Source: Ruegeria sp. HKCCD7303
Lineage (GTDB): Bacteria > Pseudomonadota > Alphaproteobacteria > Rhodobacterales > Rhodobacteraceae
Direction: 5' to 3'
Assembly (NCBI RefSeq): GCF_013111185.1
Contig: NZ_WVRE01000002.1
Location: 868,001-932,000, forward strand
DNA length: 64,000 nt
The translations under genes and the position numbers were made by a program. This document shows positions 41,883 to 50,930 of the stretch, piece after piece. The notes beneath the pieces were generated by a model. The model worked only from the letters and a program-made list of their open reading frames with translations. It searched no databases and was not told the DNA's origin. Position 1 is the first letter of the stretch. Each line of letters opens with the position of its first letter.

Positions 41883-42560
41883 TCAGCGGATGACCCCTTC
41901 CAGAACGGCACGGAATCTCGGCTGCAAATGCTCCATCAGCAATGAAGCCACCGCCTTGTCTGTGAGGTCCAGAACGACTCCCTCGTCCTCTGCGCGAACG
42001 CGGATGCCTTCTTGGGTATCGTCTGCCACATGCAGTTCGACATTCTCGCGCAGCATCTTCGCCGTCAGTCCAAGAACATACTTCGTCAGCTGGCCAGATT
42101 GAATGTCATCCGCGTTTTGCTTGATGTCTTCCTGCGTGGCGACGTTGGTAGGCAAAATGACCTGAACCTTGCCGTCCAGATTGGCTCCCTCACTGGCCCG
42201 ACCGACAACCTCCAGTATCATTTGCCTAATAAGCTCAGGATTAGACATCTCTTTGGTCACAAGGCGTTCAACGTCTTCTTTGAAGCGATCCGTCAGACCG
42301 GCTTTCATGGTCAACACGGCATCCCGCATCGCGGTGTTCAACGCCTCCTCACCCGCTGCACGGTAATTGTCGGATTCTGTGCGGGCTTTCTTTTTGAACT
42401 CATCGGCTTCGCGTTTGGCATCTGACAGAATGCGCGCGGCCTCGGCTTTGGCGTCTTCGCGTAGCTTCTCGGCTTCGGCCTGACCTGCGGCAACCCCATC
42501 GTTGCGCAGCTTGTCGATCAGGGCATCAACGCCATGTGAAATTGCTCCGGTCTGTGCCAT
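41883..42560 (-). CDS. ntpE: V/A-type ATP synthase subunit E (peripheral stalk)
   Basis: Encodes 225 aa; its ATG overlaps the subunit K stop as TGATG. Peripheral-stalk subunit. The long N-terminal helix, rich in Ala/Glu/Lys (IDKLRNDGVAAGQAEAEKLREDAKAEAARILSDAKREADEFKKKA), is the coiled-coil partner of the stalk, and the C-terminal globular domain ends with VLDLTDKAVASLLMEHLQPRFRAVLEGV. Length fits the bacterial subunit E. No separate subunit G/H gene is present, so the stalk partner may be encoded elsewhere or absent. Confidence 0.87.
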   Translation of the reverse strand: MAQTGAISHGVDALIDKLRNDGVAAGQAEAEKLREDAKAEAARILSDAKREADEFKKKARTESDNYRAAGEEALNTAMRDAVLTMKAGLTDRFKEDVERLVTKEMSNPELIRQMILEVVGRASEGANLDGKVQVILPTNVATQEDIKQNADDIQSGQLTKYVLGLTAKMLRENVELHVADDTQEGIRVRAEDEGVVLDLTDKAVASLLMEHLQPRFRAVLEGVIR

Positions 42561-43003
42561 CAGCTGATCCCCGCACTAATGACCAAAGCGAATACAAAGG
42601 CAAAAACACCAAAGCCTTCGATAATCGCAGCCGGTGCGAGCGCGAGGCCAAAAATCTCGGGCTTTTCCTTGGTGGCGTTGATTGCCGCTGCACAGGCCCG
42701 GCCCTGCCAGATACCGCAATACATCAGTGCAATGCCGGACAGGATACCAATGCCGAACAATCCGCCTGCATTTTCCGGTGTCACGGCGCGGTTCAGGGTG
42801 AACATGATGACAATCCCATAGATCACCATCGTGGACGGAAAGGCCGAAACGCCGACGAAACGCCCGTAGCCGCCTTCGGTTTCTGTCATAGCTCCGATAC
42901 TGGCCATCCCCGCAATCGAACAGCCAATGGCGCTTGCTGCAGCCCCCAACGCCATAGGCGCATAGATGCCCAGCCAACCCAGTGTAAGAACAAGCTCATT
43001 CAT
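42560..43003 (-). CDS. ntpK: V/A-type ATP synthase subunit K (rotor ring)
   Basis: Encodes 147 aa from the ATG at 43003 (overlapping the subunit I stop). Two hairpins give four transmembrane helices. The ion-binding carboxylate is Glu129 in APAAIIEGFGVFAF, with Gln100 in GIWQGRACAAAI at the position of NtpK Gln110 of E. hirae, and Thr58 in FPSTMVIYG at Thr64. The Na+-ligand Gln65 is Met59 here. The second half resembles NtpK closely (KPE after the loop). The mixed ligand set makes Na+ or H+ specificity uncertain. One carboxylate per four helices. Confidence 0.9.
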   Translation of the reverse strand: MNELVLTLGWLGIYAPMALGAAASAIGCSIAGMASIGAMTETEGGYGRFVGVSAFPSTMVIYGIVIMFTLNRAVTPENAGGLFGIGILSGIALMYCGIWQGRACAAAINATKEKPEIFGLALAPAAIIEGFGVFAFVFALVISAGIS

Positions 43004-44796
43004 TCCTGAACCTCCTTGCGGGCAAACGGACGAAACACGATGCCTTCGTCCGGCAGACCCCATTTAAAGAATTCGATGTAATTGAGACGTAAGCCGTGGA
43101 CGACGCCGCTCATCATTGCGAGCGCGAAATTCAAAACGTGACCGATGATCAGGATCAGCAGCCCAAACAGAATGCCCGGCCCTTTCAGCGCCTGCATGAC
43201 GGAAACGGCCAGATCGTTGAACGTGATCGCCAGCGACGCCGAAGCCAGACCAAGCGCAAACAGGCGCATATAGCTAAGAACATCGCCAAACGCGCCCATC
43301 GCCCCTGCTAGGCTTTGCAAACCCTCGATCAGACGCCAGATCCAGTCTGTCGGCTTCTGGATCATCCGCTCACTGGAAAACAAGACAATCGCCGCAACGC
43401 CGAGGATCAGGATCGCCGACCCCGGCACAGGCGATTTGCCGTTCATATAGCTAAGCCAAAGTACAAACCCGCCGATCAAGGCAGCAATCCAACCCAGATT
43501 GGCAATCGCCTTGCGTTGCCCCCACGCGGCATGGGCCGCTAATGCGTTGGCCAGAACCAGATGCAAGACACCAACCACAATCGACACCATCATCATTGCG
43601 CCGAAATTGTTCAAATCCAGCACCTTGAGCTTTGCCCAGATCGAACCTGCAGATGGAGAAACCCCAAAGTAACTGCCGACCAAGATGCCGTAGAGGATTG
43701 TAGCCCCAGCAACGATCAGCCCATAAAGACGCCACGATCGCTGTCCCGCAGTCGCGCCCATACGCTTCCAGAACAGCAAAAGGCCCAGCAGAATGACGAC
43801 CCCGTATCCAGCATCTGCCACGATCATTGCGAAGAAGAACGCGAACGAGGCCGCAACGATCACGCTGGGGTCCCAATCCTTATAGCCAGGCACTTGATAA
43901 AACAGCGCCAAGTCCACAGCAGAACTACGTTTTTCAGGCTGTTCCAATAATGTGGGCGGGGTATCTTCTGGCCCCGGTTCTTCGATCAGAACTGCCGCAT
44001 CTTTTGCTTTCGCCAATTCCAATACAGCGTCCATACGGTCTTTGGGGACCCAGCCCTGCACAGCAAAAACTGCCTCTTCATCGCGTACTTTCTGCTTTGC
44101 ATGAGCCAGTTCGGCGGCGCTTTCTGCAACGGACAGGTTCCGGCGCATCAAGGTCAGATAGCGGGTTTGCGCCACGCGCTCTGCCTCTAAGGCCTCAAGC
44201 GCGATTTCGGCCTCCTCCAGTTGCGCCTCAAGCTCGTGAATGGGCAACGAACCCACATGCGTGCGCGGGATCGGAAGAATGTCATCGTCGGGCTCGTCGG
44301 GAGAGATCAGGACCGCGTAAAGAAATCGGTGGTCTTCTTCCAAAATCGCCCAGGGCAATTTGACCTCTGACAGAGCTTCACGGTGTTTCAGTGGCAACTG
44401 ATAGAACCACAGCCGATTGCCTGCCAAAACATCCGTTGGCGGGAAGTCCAGATCACCCCAGGGCCGCACCTGAGCGATACGATGCGCCAGAAAATCCCGC
44501 CGGTCCATCGTATCCCGAGTGCGCTGCATGAGGTCAGTCACCTCATTCACGAAACCGTCCATGTCAAAACCGGGGTTTCGCTGGATCTGGCGCCGTGGCT
44601 CGGGAACTTCTGCAAGGAAACGCAACGCTTTATACGCTTCTCTTGCACCACGTTCGCTGATCTTTTCAGGTTCATTCGGCGGGGGAACAAGCGGTAGAAC
44701 ATGCATACAGCCAAGGTCTTGCAGCGCCTCAAGCGTGTCCGATTTTTGGGCTGCCGGCCCGATCAGAGACATCTTCTTCAAACGTGCGACGCTCAT
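43000..44796 (-). CDS. ntpI: V/A-type ATP synthase subunit I (membrane stator)
   Basis: Encodes 598 aa, coupled by ATGA overlaps to D upstream and K downstream. The N-terminal cytosolic half (about 1-300) is helical and charged and contains a coiled coil near residues 185-225. The C-terminal half (about 310-570) has about seven to eight hydrophobic helices, including VADAGYGVVILLGLLLFWKR, FGDVLSYMRLFALGLASASLAITFNDLA (with the conserved Arg expected to face the ring) and VLNFALAMMSGVVHGLRLNYIEFFKWG, the typical end. Slightly shorter than E. hirae NtpI. Confidence 0.92.
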   Translation of the reverse strand: MSVARLKKMSLIGPAAQKSDTLEALQDLGCMHVLPLVPPPNEPEKISERGAREAYKALRFLAEVPEPRRQIQRNPGFDMDGFVNEVTDLMQRTRDTMDRRDFLAHRIAQVRPWGDLDFPPTDVLAGNRLWFYQLPLKHREALSEVKLPWAILEEDHRFLYAVLISPDEPDDDILPIPRTHVGSLPIHELEAQLEEAEIALEALEAERVAQTRYLTLMRRNLSVAESAAELAHAKQKVRDEEAVFAVQGWVPKDRMDAVLELAKAKDAAVLIEEPGPEDTPPTLLEQPEKRSSAVDLALFYQVPGYKDWDPSVIVAASFAFFFAMIVADAGYGVVILLGLLLFWKRMGATAGQRSWRLYGLIVAGATILYGILVGSYFGVSPSAGSIWAKLKVLDLNNFGAMMMVSIVVGVLHLVLANALAAHAAWGQRKAIANLGWIAALIGGFVLWLSYMNGKSPVPGSAILILGVAAIVLFSSERMIQKPTDWIWRLIEGLQSLAGAMGAFGDVLSYMRLFALGLASASLAITFNDLAVSVMQALKGPGILFGLLILIIGHVLNFALAMMSGVVHGLRLNYIEFFKWGLPDEGIVFRPFARKEVQE

Positions 44797-45398
44797 GTCA
44801 AAACCTCTCGCGCGTGTTTGCGTTTAGAGATTTTTGACTGCACGACCGCCTGCATTTGTTCGTCACTCAGATAGATGCGGATCTTCTTGATGTTGGCCTT
44901 GGCACGGGGGATCAGAACCTTTTCGAACAGGTTGACCCGCTGCGTAATCGTGGCCACCGCCTTGTCGAAAATGCGCACGCGCTCCTCGGCGATTTTGACC
45001 CGCAGGCGCGCTTCGATCATGTCATGTAGCAACTGCGCGGCGGCATCAACCCAATGGGGTTTGGCAAGCACGGAATAAGGACGCACGACAACTTCGATCC
45101 GGTCAAGGTCAGGCATTTTGACGCCAACCACGTTGACCTCTTTGACCTTGTAGTCCTTAAGCTCAACCAGACCGTCCAGATCGATACCCTGCTGGGCCAG
45201 CATGGGAAGCTTTTCACCCACCTGCTGCGCTAGGGCCGCCACCTCTTGCTCAAGGCGTTTGACGTCCTCACGCGCTTTCACTCGTTCGGCCATCAACTGC
45301 TGGCGCTTCAGGTCCAGCGACGGCAGGAACCGCTCGTAGCTTTTCAGCTGCGTCTGCTGGCGGGCCAGTGACGATTTATTCAGCTGCAACCGCGCCAT
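44793..45398 (-). CDS. ntpD: V/A-type ATP synthase subunit D (central shaft)
   Basis: Encodes 201 aa from the ATG at 45398, which has AAAGG 6 nt upstream; another in-frame ATG lies two codons earlier. Rotor shaft subunit inside the AB ring. It is almost entirely helical: RLQLNKSSLARQQTQLKSYERFLPSLDLKRQQLMAER at the N-terminus and a C-terminal coiled coil (RVNLFEKVLIPRAKANIKKIRIYLSDEQM). The start overlaps the end of subunit B by 23 nt. No subunit F gene is in the operon, although D normally binds F. Confidence 0.92.
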   Translation of the reverse strand: MARLQLNKSSLARQQTQLKSYERFLPSLDLKRQQLMAERVKAREDVKRLEQEVAALAQQVGEKLPMLAQQGIDLDGLVELKDYKVKEVNVVGVKMPDLDRIEVVVRPYSVLAKPHWVDAAAQLLHDMIEARLRVKIAEERVRIFDKAVATITQRVNLFEKVLIPRAKANIKKIRIYLSDEQMQAVVQSKISKRKHAREVLT

Positions 45399-46737
45399 TG
45401 GCATCCTTTGGGAAATACTTGTCGATCAGGGTCTGTTTCATCAACAATTGTTCTGGCGCAAAACACTCTGCTAGTGTCTTCCAGCCCAGGTCCAGCGCCT
45501 CCTCCAGAGGGATGGAAACGTTGATGTTCATGAACCGTGCACGGAACAATCCTCCAAACTTCAGCAATTGATGGTCATAGTCGGAAAGATCAAACGCCAT
45601 CGCCTGCTTTTGCGCGGCATCGCGGCTTTCTGAATAGAAACGGATCATCGTGTTCATGATCTGGCCGTGATCTTCGCGCGTGGTCTTGCCGATTACGTTC
45701 TGCTTGAGGCGCGACAGGCTGCCGAACGGATCAATCACGCCAGAGTGGAGATAGAACTGGCCTTCAGTGATGTAGCCGGTGTTATCGGGGACCGGGTGGG
45801 TTACGTCATTACCGGGCATCGTTGTCACAGTCAGAACCGTGACCGATCCACCCTTGGCGTAATCGCACGCCTTTTCGTACCGGCGTGCGAGCTGCGAATA
45901 GAGATCGCCCATATAGCCCCGCTGGGACGGCACGCGTTCCTGACTGATCCCCACTTCTTTCATCGCGTCGGCATAAGCTGTCATATCGGTCAGCAGAACG
46001 AGAACGCGCTTGCCCTCTTCCACCGCAAATTTCTCAGCCACCGCCAGAGCCATGTCAGGGACCAACAGTCGTTCGACCAAAGGGTCCATTGCCTGATTGA
46101 CGAACATCACAGTGCGTGAGAACACGCCAGCATCCTCGAACGAAGTTCGGAATGTGTGGTAATCGTCAAAGATCAGCCCCAAGCCGCCGAAAACGACAAT
46201 GTCCGCATCTGCCTGAATGCCGATTCGGCTGAGGAACGCGTTGAATGGCTCACCCGAAACTGAAAAAATCGGGATTTTCTGACTTTCGACCAATGTGTTG
46301 AACACGTCGATCATTGGCACGTCGGTGCGGATCATTTTGTTGGGAACGGCGCGCTCAGCCGGGTTTACGGTCGGTCCGCCAATGTCGATTCGGGGCTCGG
46401 AAGACAGATCTGGCCCACCGTCTATCGGCACCCCTGCGCCATCAAAGACCCGCCCCAGAATATTGGCCGAATACGGTGTCTGCATCGGGTGACTAAGAAA
46501 GGTCGCCGTCGCCTCGGTCGAAATCCCCTTGGTGCCGGAAAACACCTGAAGCGTCACAACATCCCGGTCGATGAAGATCGCCTGGGCCAATGTTTTTCGG
46601 CCATCTACAGTTTCAATGACGGCGAGGTCGTTGTATCGAACAGCAGGGTTTCCTTCGCCCTCAACCGGCACCCGAACTTTGATCGTGTCGCCTACAATTT
46701 CCAGAACTCGGGTGTATTTCAACAAGCTTCGGGACAT
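45376..46737 (-). CDS. ntpB: V/A-type ATP synthase subunit B (non-catalytic)
   Basis: Encodes 453 aa from the ATG at 46737 (GAGGG 6 nt upstream); an adjacent ATG at 46740 is equally in frame. Nucleotide-binding-fold subunit without the P-loop lysine. The V-type B motifs are present: YNDLAVIETVDGRKTLAQAI, IFSVSGEPFNAFLSRIGIQADAD, VFGGLGLIFDDYHTFR, and RLLVPDMALAVAEKFAVEEGKRVLVLLTDMTAYADAMKEV. It is the first gene of the operon as transcribed, with the divergent glycerol transporter starting 244 nt away. Confidence 0.95.
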   Translation of the reverse strand: MSRSLLKYTRVLEIVGDTIKVRVPVEGEGNPAVRYNDLAVIETVDGRKTLAQAIFIDRDVVTLQVFSGTKGISTEATATFLSHPMQTPYSANILGRVFDGAGVPIDGGPDLSSEPRIDIGGPTVNPAERAVPNKMIRTDVPMIDVFNTLVESQKIPIFSVSGEPFNAFLSRIGIQADADIVVFGGLGLIFDDYHTFRTSFEDAGVFSRTVMFVNQAMDPLVERLLVPDMALAVAEKFAVEEGKRVLVLLTDMTAYADAMKEVGISQERVPSQRGYMGDLYSQLARRYEKACDYAKGGSVTVLTVTTMPGNDVTHPVPDNTGYITEGQFYLHSGVIDPFGSLSRLKQNVIGKTTREDHGQIMNTMIRFYSESRDAAQKQAMAFDLSDYDHQLLKFGGLFRARFMNINVSIPLEEALDLGWKTLAECFAPEQLLMKQTLIDKYFPKDANGAVAAE

Positions 46738-46888
46738 CATCTACCCTCGCTGATCCAAGTTGTTTTCTGTTAAACTCGCGGCGTTGTTCACCGGCAATTT
46801 TTTGCAATAACGGCATTAGCTTACAACGAATTCACAAATTAGCAAATGAGTTCAACATCACCCATCCAAAGATGCCCGGGCGTCAATT

Positions 46889-46908
46889 ACTAAAAATTTA
46901 GTTTGACA
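46889..46908 (+). promoter_or_regulatory. Dyad and -35 hexamer upstream of glpV
   Basis: ACTAAA-AA-TTTAGT (46889-46902) directly adjoins TTGACA (46903-46908), 73 nt before the glpV ATG. No good -10 was found at 16-18 nt. The dyad may be the operator of a glycerol regulator; binding by GlpR is not claimed. Confidence 0.4.
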
Positions 46909-46981
46909 GGTACGCAAAAAATCGCTGATGCTGTCCGGCATCCGGTTACCGCCGGAAACCATAATCTTTGGGAGGAGACAG

Positions 46982-48721
46982 ATGCGGAGACATCTACTTT
47001 CCGCAGTGGCGGCGGCTGCCGTCATTGCGGGGCACGGTTCTGCTTGGGCCGACGAAGCCGCAGCACAACGTTGGATCGACGACGAATTCCAGCCATCAAC
47101 CCTGTCGAAAGACGAACAGATGGCCGAGATGCAGTGGTTCATCGAAGCTGCACAACCTTATGCTGGCATGGAAATCAACGTCCTGTCGGAGGGCATCCCG
47201 ACCCATTCCTATGAGTCCGAGGTTCTGACCAAGGCGTTCGAGGAAATCACCGGCATCAAGGTAAACCACCAAATCCTCGGTGAAGGTGAAGTGGTTCAGG
47301 CTGTTCAGACCCAGATGCAAACGGGCCGGAACCTGTATGACGGCTATGTCAACGACAGTGACCTGATCGGTACGCACTCGCGCCTGCAACTCGCCTATCC
47401 GCTGACCGACATGATGGGTGGTGACTGGGCGGCGACAACTTCGCCGACTTTGGATCTGGATGACTTCATGGGCATTCAGTTCACGACTGGCCCGGACGGC
47501 AAGCTGTATCAGCTGCCCGACCAGCAGTTTGCGAACCTGTACTGGTTCCGTAAGGACTGGTTCGATGATGAGGCCAACAAGGCCGCGTTTAAAGAGAAGT
47601 ACGGCTATGACCTGGGTGTTCCGGTCAACTGGTCGGCCTATGAGGACATCGCTGAATTCTTCACCAATGACGTGAAAGAAGTCGACGGCGTGACGATCTA
47701 TGGCCACATGGACTATGGCAAACGTGCGCCCGACCTTGGCTGGCGCATGACCGACGCCTGGCTGTCGATGGCCGGTGCCGGCGACGTTGGCGAGCCGAAT
47801 GGTGTTCCGGTCGATGAATGGGGCATCCGCATGGAAGCGGGCACCTGTAACCCCGTTGGCGCATCCGTATCGCGCGGTGGTGCAGCCAATGGCCCGGCTG
47901 CGGTCTATGCGATCCGCAAATGGGATGAGTGGTTGCGCGCCTATGCGCCTCCGGGTGCGGCGTCTTATGACTTCTACCAGTCGCTGCCTGCACTCAGCCA
48001 GGGCAACGTGGCGCAGCAGATCTTCTGGTACACCGCCTTTACCGCCGACATGGTGAAGCCGAAGTCCGAAGGCAACAACACCGTGGATGACGAAGGCACA
48101 CCGCTGTGGCGGATGGCACCCAGCCCGCATGGCCCCTATTGGGAAGAAGGTCAGAAGGTTGGATACCAAGACGTGGGATCGTGGACTTTCCTGAAATCGA
48201 CCCCCGAGGATCGTGCTCAGGCCGCGTGGCTCTATGCTCAGTTCGTGACGTCCAAAACTGTTGACGTGAAGAAGTCCCATGTGGGTCTGACCTTCATCCG
48301 CGACAGCTCGGTCAATCACGAGTCGTTCACCGAACGCGCACCCAAGCTGGGTGGTCTGGTTGAGTTCTACCGCTCGCCTGACCGTGTGGCGTGGTCGCCG
48401 ACCGGCATCAACGTTCCGGATTATCCGAAGCTGGCCCAGATCTGGTGGCAGCAGATCGGTGACGTGAACTCGGGCGCCTTCACCCCGCAAGAGGCGATGG
48501 ACCGTCTGGCTGAGGAAATGGACATCACCATGGCCCGTATGCAGGCCGCGGATGAAAGCGCCGGTGTCTATGGCGGCTGTGGTCCGCGCCTGAACGAGCC
48601 GCAGGATCCGTCCTTCTGGTTGGAAAAAGCAGGTTCGCCCAAGGCCAAGCTTGAGAACGAAAAGCCACAGGGCCAGACCGTCAACTATGACGAGCTGGTT
48701 CAGCGCTGGCAGTCTCAGTAA
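46982..48721 (+). CDS. glpV: Glycerol ABC transporter substrate-binding protein GlpV
   Basis: Encodes 579 aa from the ATG at 46982, after a strong GGGAGGAG. Signal peptide: MRRHLLSAVAAAAVIAGHGSAWA, cleaved before DEA. It is a large extracellular solute-binding family 1 protein with EINVLSEGIPTHSYESEVLTKAFEEITGIKVNHQILG, YDGYVNDSDLIGTHSR and LPDQQFANLYWFRKDW. The combination with two ATPases, two permeases and a small DUF2160 membrane protein is the arrangement of the glycerol transporter GlpSTPQUV of Rhizobium leguminosarum, hence the name. There the binding-protein gene is last; here it is first. glpD and glpK are not in the window. Confidence 0.88.
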   Translation: MRRHLLSAVAAAAVIAGHGSAWADEAAAQRWIDDEFQPSTLSKDEQMAEMQWFIEAAQPYAGMEINVLSEGIPTHSYESEVLTKAFEEITGIKVNHQILGEGEVVQAVQTQMQTGRNLYDGYVNDSDLIGTHSRLQLAYPLTDMMGGDWAATTSPTLDLDDFMGIQFTTGPDGKLYQLPDQQFANLYWFRKDWFDDEANKAAFKEKYGYDLGVPVNWSAYEDIAEFFTNDVKEVDGVTIYGHMDYGKRAPDLGWRMTDAWLSMAGAGDVGEPNGVPVDEWGIRMEAGTCNPVGASVSRGGAANGPAAVYAIRKWDEWLRAYAPPGAASYDFYQSLPALSQGNVAQQIFWYTAFTADMVKPKSEGNNTVDDEGTPLWRMAPSPHGPYWEEGQKVGYQDVGSWTFLKSTPEDRAQAAWLYAQFVTSKTVDVKKSHVGLTFIRDSSVNHESFTERAPKLGGLVEFYRSPDRVAWSPTGINVPDYPKLAQIWWQQIGDVNSGAFTPQEAMDRLAEEMDITMARMQAADESAGVYGGCGPRLNEPQDPSFWLEKAGSPKAKLENEKPQGQTVNYDELVQRWQSQ

Positions 48722-48733
48722 GCCAAAGCAATC

Positions 48734-48757
48734 GGGGATGCCGTATGCGGCATCCCC
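48734..48757 (+). promoter_or_regulatory. Intercistronic hairpin after glpV
   Basis: Perfect 10-bp GGGGATGCCG/CGGCATCCCC stem with a 4-nt loop, 13 nt after the glpV stop, no T-tract. Same position and logic as at 6009-6035 and 60054-60081. Confidence 0.6.
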
Positions 48758-48802
48758 ATCCCAAGGCCAGTGCGATGCACTGAAGGACCGGAACTCACGG
48801 AC

Positions 48803-49852
48803 ATGATCGAACTTCAAGACGCGACCAAAAGGGTCGGCAACGTCATCCATATCAAGCCCACAAACCTGAAGCTTCATACAGGTCACTTCAACGTTCTGTT
48901 GGGAGCGACCGGATCGGGCAAAACCTCTCTGATCAAGATGATGGCCGGGCTGGACCCGATCGCCTCGGGCAAGGTCCTTATGGATGGGCAGGACGTGACT
49001 CGGCTGAACACGCAAAAGCGACAGATCAGCCTGGTGCACCAATTCTTCGTGAACTACCCCCACATGACCGTTTTTGACAACATCGCCTCGCCCTTGCGCG
49101 TAGCTGGCATGGTAAAGTCCGAAATCGAGGGCCGCGTGGAAGAGGCCGCCGATCTGCTTCAATTACGCCCCATGTTACACCGCCGCCCGCATGAGCTGTC
49201 GGGAGGCCAACAGCAACGTACTGCGCTGGCTCGGGCCATCGCGAAAGAAAGTCGTGCGGTCTTCCTGGATGAACCGCTGGCGAACCTGGATTACAAACTG
49301 CGCGAGGAACTGCGCGAACAGCTGCCGGACCTGTTCGCTGGACGCGGCGCAGTGGTGGTTTACGCCACCTCGGAACCCGAAGAGGCTCTTTTGCTGGGCG
49401 GCTACACGGCCTTGATGGAAGATGGTCGCGTGACTCAATTCGGACCGACCGCAGACATTTACCGCAACCCTGAAAACATCGCCGCCGCGCGCGTCTTCTC
49501 TGACCCGCCGATAAACGTGGCCAGCATCACAGTTTCGGGCGCTCAGGCGCAACTGGCGGGCGGCGGAGGCTGGGCTGTTTCTGACATGGCTGACGGCGAT
49601 TACATGGTTGCCGTGCGCCCGCACAGAGTGACGCCATTCCGTACGTCTGACGCGGACGTCGAACTGACAGGCCGCGTCATCGTGACAGAACTGTCCGGCT
49701 CGGATTCCAGTGCGCATTTTCGGCACGGATCGGATGACTGGGTCTCTCTGGCCGCTGGCGTGCACCCTTATCAGGTTGGTGAGGATCACAATTTCTACCT
49801 GAATCCGGCCCATTGCCGGTATTTCAGCCAAGACGGCAAGAGGGTGGCCTGA
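48803..49852 (+). CDS. glpS: Glycerol ABC transporter ATPase GlpS
   Basis: Encodes 349 aa from the ATG at 48803. One of two distinct ATPases of the importer. Walker A is GATGSGKTS, the Q-loop is LVHQFFVNYP, the signature is LSGGQQQR and Walker B is AVFLDEPLANLD. The switch region reads VVVYATSEPEEALLLGG, with Ser where the usual His-Asp is found, so catalysis at this site may be asymmetric. A C-terminal TOBE-like domain follows. Stop is 1 nt from glpT. Confidence 0.88.
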   Translation: MIELQDATKRVGNVIHIKPTNLKLHTGHFNVLLGATGSGKTSLIKMMAGLDPIASGKVLMDGQDVTRLNTQKRQISLVHQFFVNYPHMTVFDNIASPLRVAGMVKSEIEGRVEEAADLLQLRPMLHRRPHELSGGQQQRTALARAIAKESRAVFLDEPLANLDYKLREELREQLPDLFAGRGAVVVYATSEPEEALLLGGYTALMEDGRVTQFGPTADIYRNPENIAAARVFSDPPINVASITVSGAQAQLAGGGGWAVSDMADGDYMVAVRPHRVTPFRTSDADVELTGRVIVTELSGSDSSAHFRHGSDDWVSLAAGVHPYQVGEDHNFYLNPAHCRYFSQDGKRVA

Positions 49853-49853
49853 C

Positions 49854-50930
49854 ATGGCACAGATCAAGCTTTCAAACCTGCGACACAGCTACATGCCCGC
49901 GCCGAAAGGCCCCGAGGATTATGCGCTGAAAGAAATTGATGTGACCTGGCGCGATGGTGGGGCATACGCTCTGCTCGGGCCGTCGGGCTGCGGCAAGTCC
50001 ACGCTGCTGAACATCATATCCGGCCTTCTTACCCCCTCGGAAGGTCGGATCCTGTTTGATGACCAGGACGTCACCGCCCTGCCCCCCGATCAGCGCAACA
50101 TCGCACAGGTGTTCCAGTTCCCGGTGATCTACGACACGATGACCGTGGGCGAAAACCTGGCCTTTCCGCTCAAAAATCGGGGCGTAGATGCAGCGACGAT
50201 CAAGCGCCGCGTCGATGAGATTGCCGAGATGCTGGACGTCACGGATATGCTGAATACCCGCGCCAGCGGCCTCAGCCCAGACAACAAGCAGAAGATCTCG
50301 ATGGGGCGCGGTCTGGTCCGTGATGACGTGAACGCGGTGATGTTTGATGAACCGCTGACCGTGATTGACCCGCATCTGAAATGGAAACTACGGTCCAAGC
50401 TGAAAGAGCTGCACCAACGCGTCAAGGCCACCATGATTTACGTGACCCACGACCAAACCGAAGCGCTGACTTTCGCGGACGAAGTGGTCGTGATGCAAGA
50501 GGGCGAGGTCGTGCAGATTGGCACCCCGGTCGAGCTGTTCGAGCGGCCCCAACACACATTCGTCGGCCATTTCATCGGCTCACCGGGCATGAATGTTCTG
50601 CCCTGCGAGGCCAAGGGTGACCGCGCGGTGTTCGAAGGACACGAGGTCATGTTGGAAGGTCCCACCTTGGGCGAAGGTGGCCGCACCGATCTGGGTATTC
50701 GCCCGGAATACATCAGCTTTGGCGAAACAGGCGTCCCTGCGCATGTGACCAAAGTTGCGGACATCGGTCGCCACTATGTGGTCAGCGCCATGGTTGGAGA
50801 CACGCCGGTAAAGGCGGTGGCGGAACACAACGCGCCCAACCCAGGCTCGCATGTCTTTCTGCAATTCAAACCAGAACAATCCCGCGTCTACCGTGACGGC
50901 TGGATCGCAACTCAGGAGCGGGCGCAATGA
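49854..50930 (+). CDS. glpT: Glycerol ABC transporter ATPase GlpT
   Basis: Encodes 358 aa. Second ATPase: Walker A GPSGCGKST, Q-loop VFQFPVIYDTM, Walker B VMFDEPLTVID, and a normal switch THDQTEALTF. The signature region reads LSPDNKQKISM instead of LSGGQ, which is strongly degenerate. Together with the altered switch of GlpS this suggests a heterodimer with one composite active site, as in other asymmetric ABC importers (inference). A C-terminal TOBE-type domain is present. Its stop overlaps the glpP start. Confidence 0.9.
   Translation: MAQIKLSNLRHSYMPAPKGPEDYALKEIDVTWRDGGAYALLGPSGCGKSTLLNIISGLLTPSEGRILFDDQDVTALPPDQRNIAQVFQFPVIYDTMTVGENLAFPLKNRGVDAATIKRRVDEIAEMLDVTDMLNTRASGLSPDNKQKISMGRGLVRDDVNAVMFDEPLTVIDPHLKWKLRSKLKELHQRVKATMIYVTHDQTEALTFADEVVVMQEGEVVQIGTPVELFERPQHTFVGHFIGSPGMNVLPCEAKGDRAVFEGHEVMLEGPTLGEGGRTDLGIRPEYISFGETGVPAHVTKVADIGRHYVVSAMVGDTPVKAVAEHNAPNPGSHVFLQFKPEQSRVYRDGWIATQERAQ

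Noticed and set aside
46741-46981. Attachment site of an island at the far end of the V-ATPase operon
   Set aside because: No copy of the tRNA-Glu 3' end was found beyond short matches such as CTACC; no integrase gene present.
47096-49162. 688-aa open frame on the minus strand opposite glpV
   Set aside because: It is the antisense shadow of glpV and glpS: low-complexity Arg/His-rich composition, no domain, while the plus-strand genes have clear families and ribosome-binding sites.
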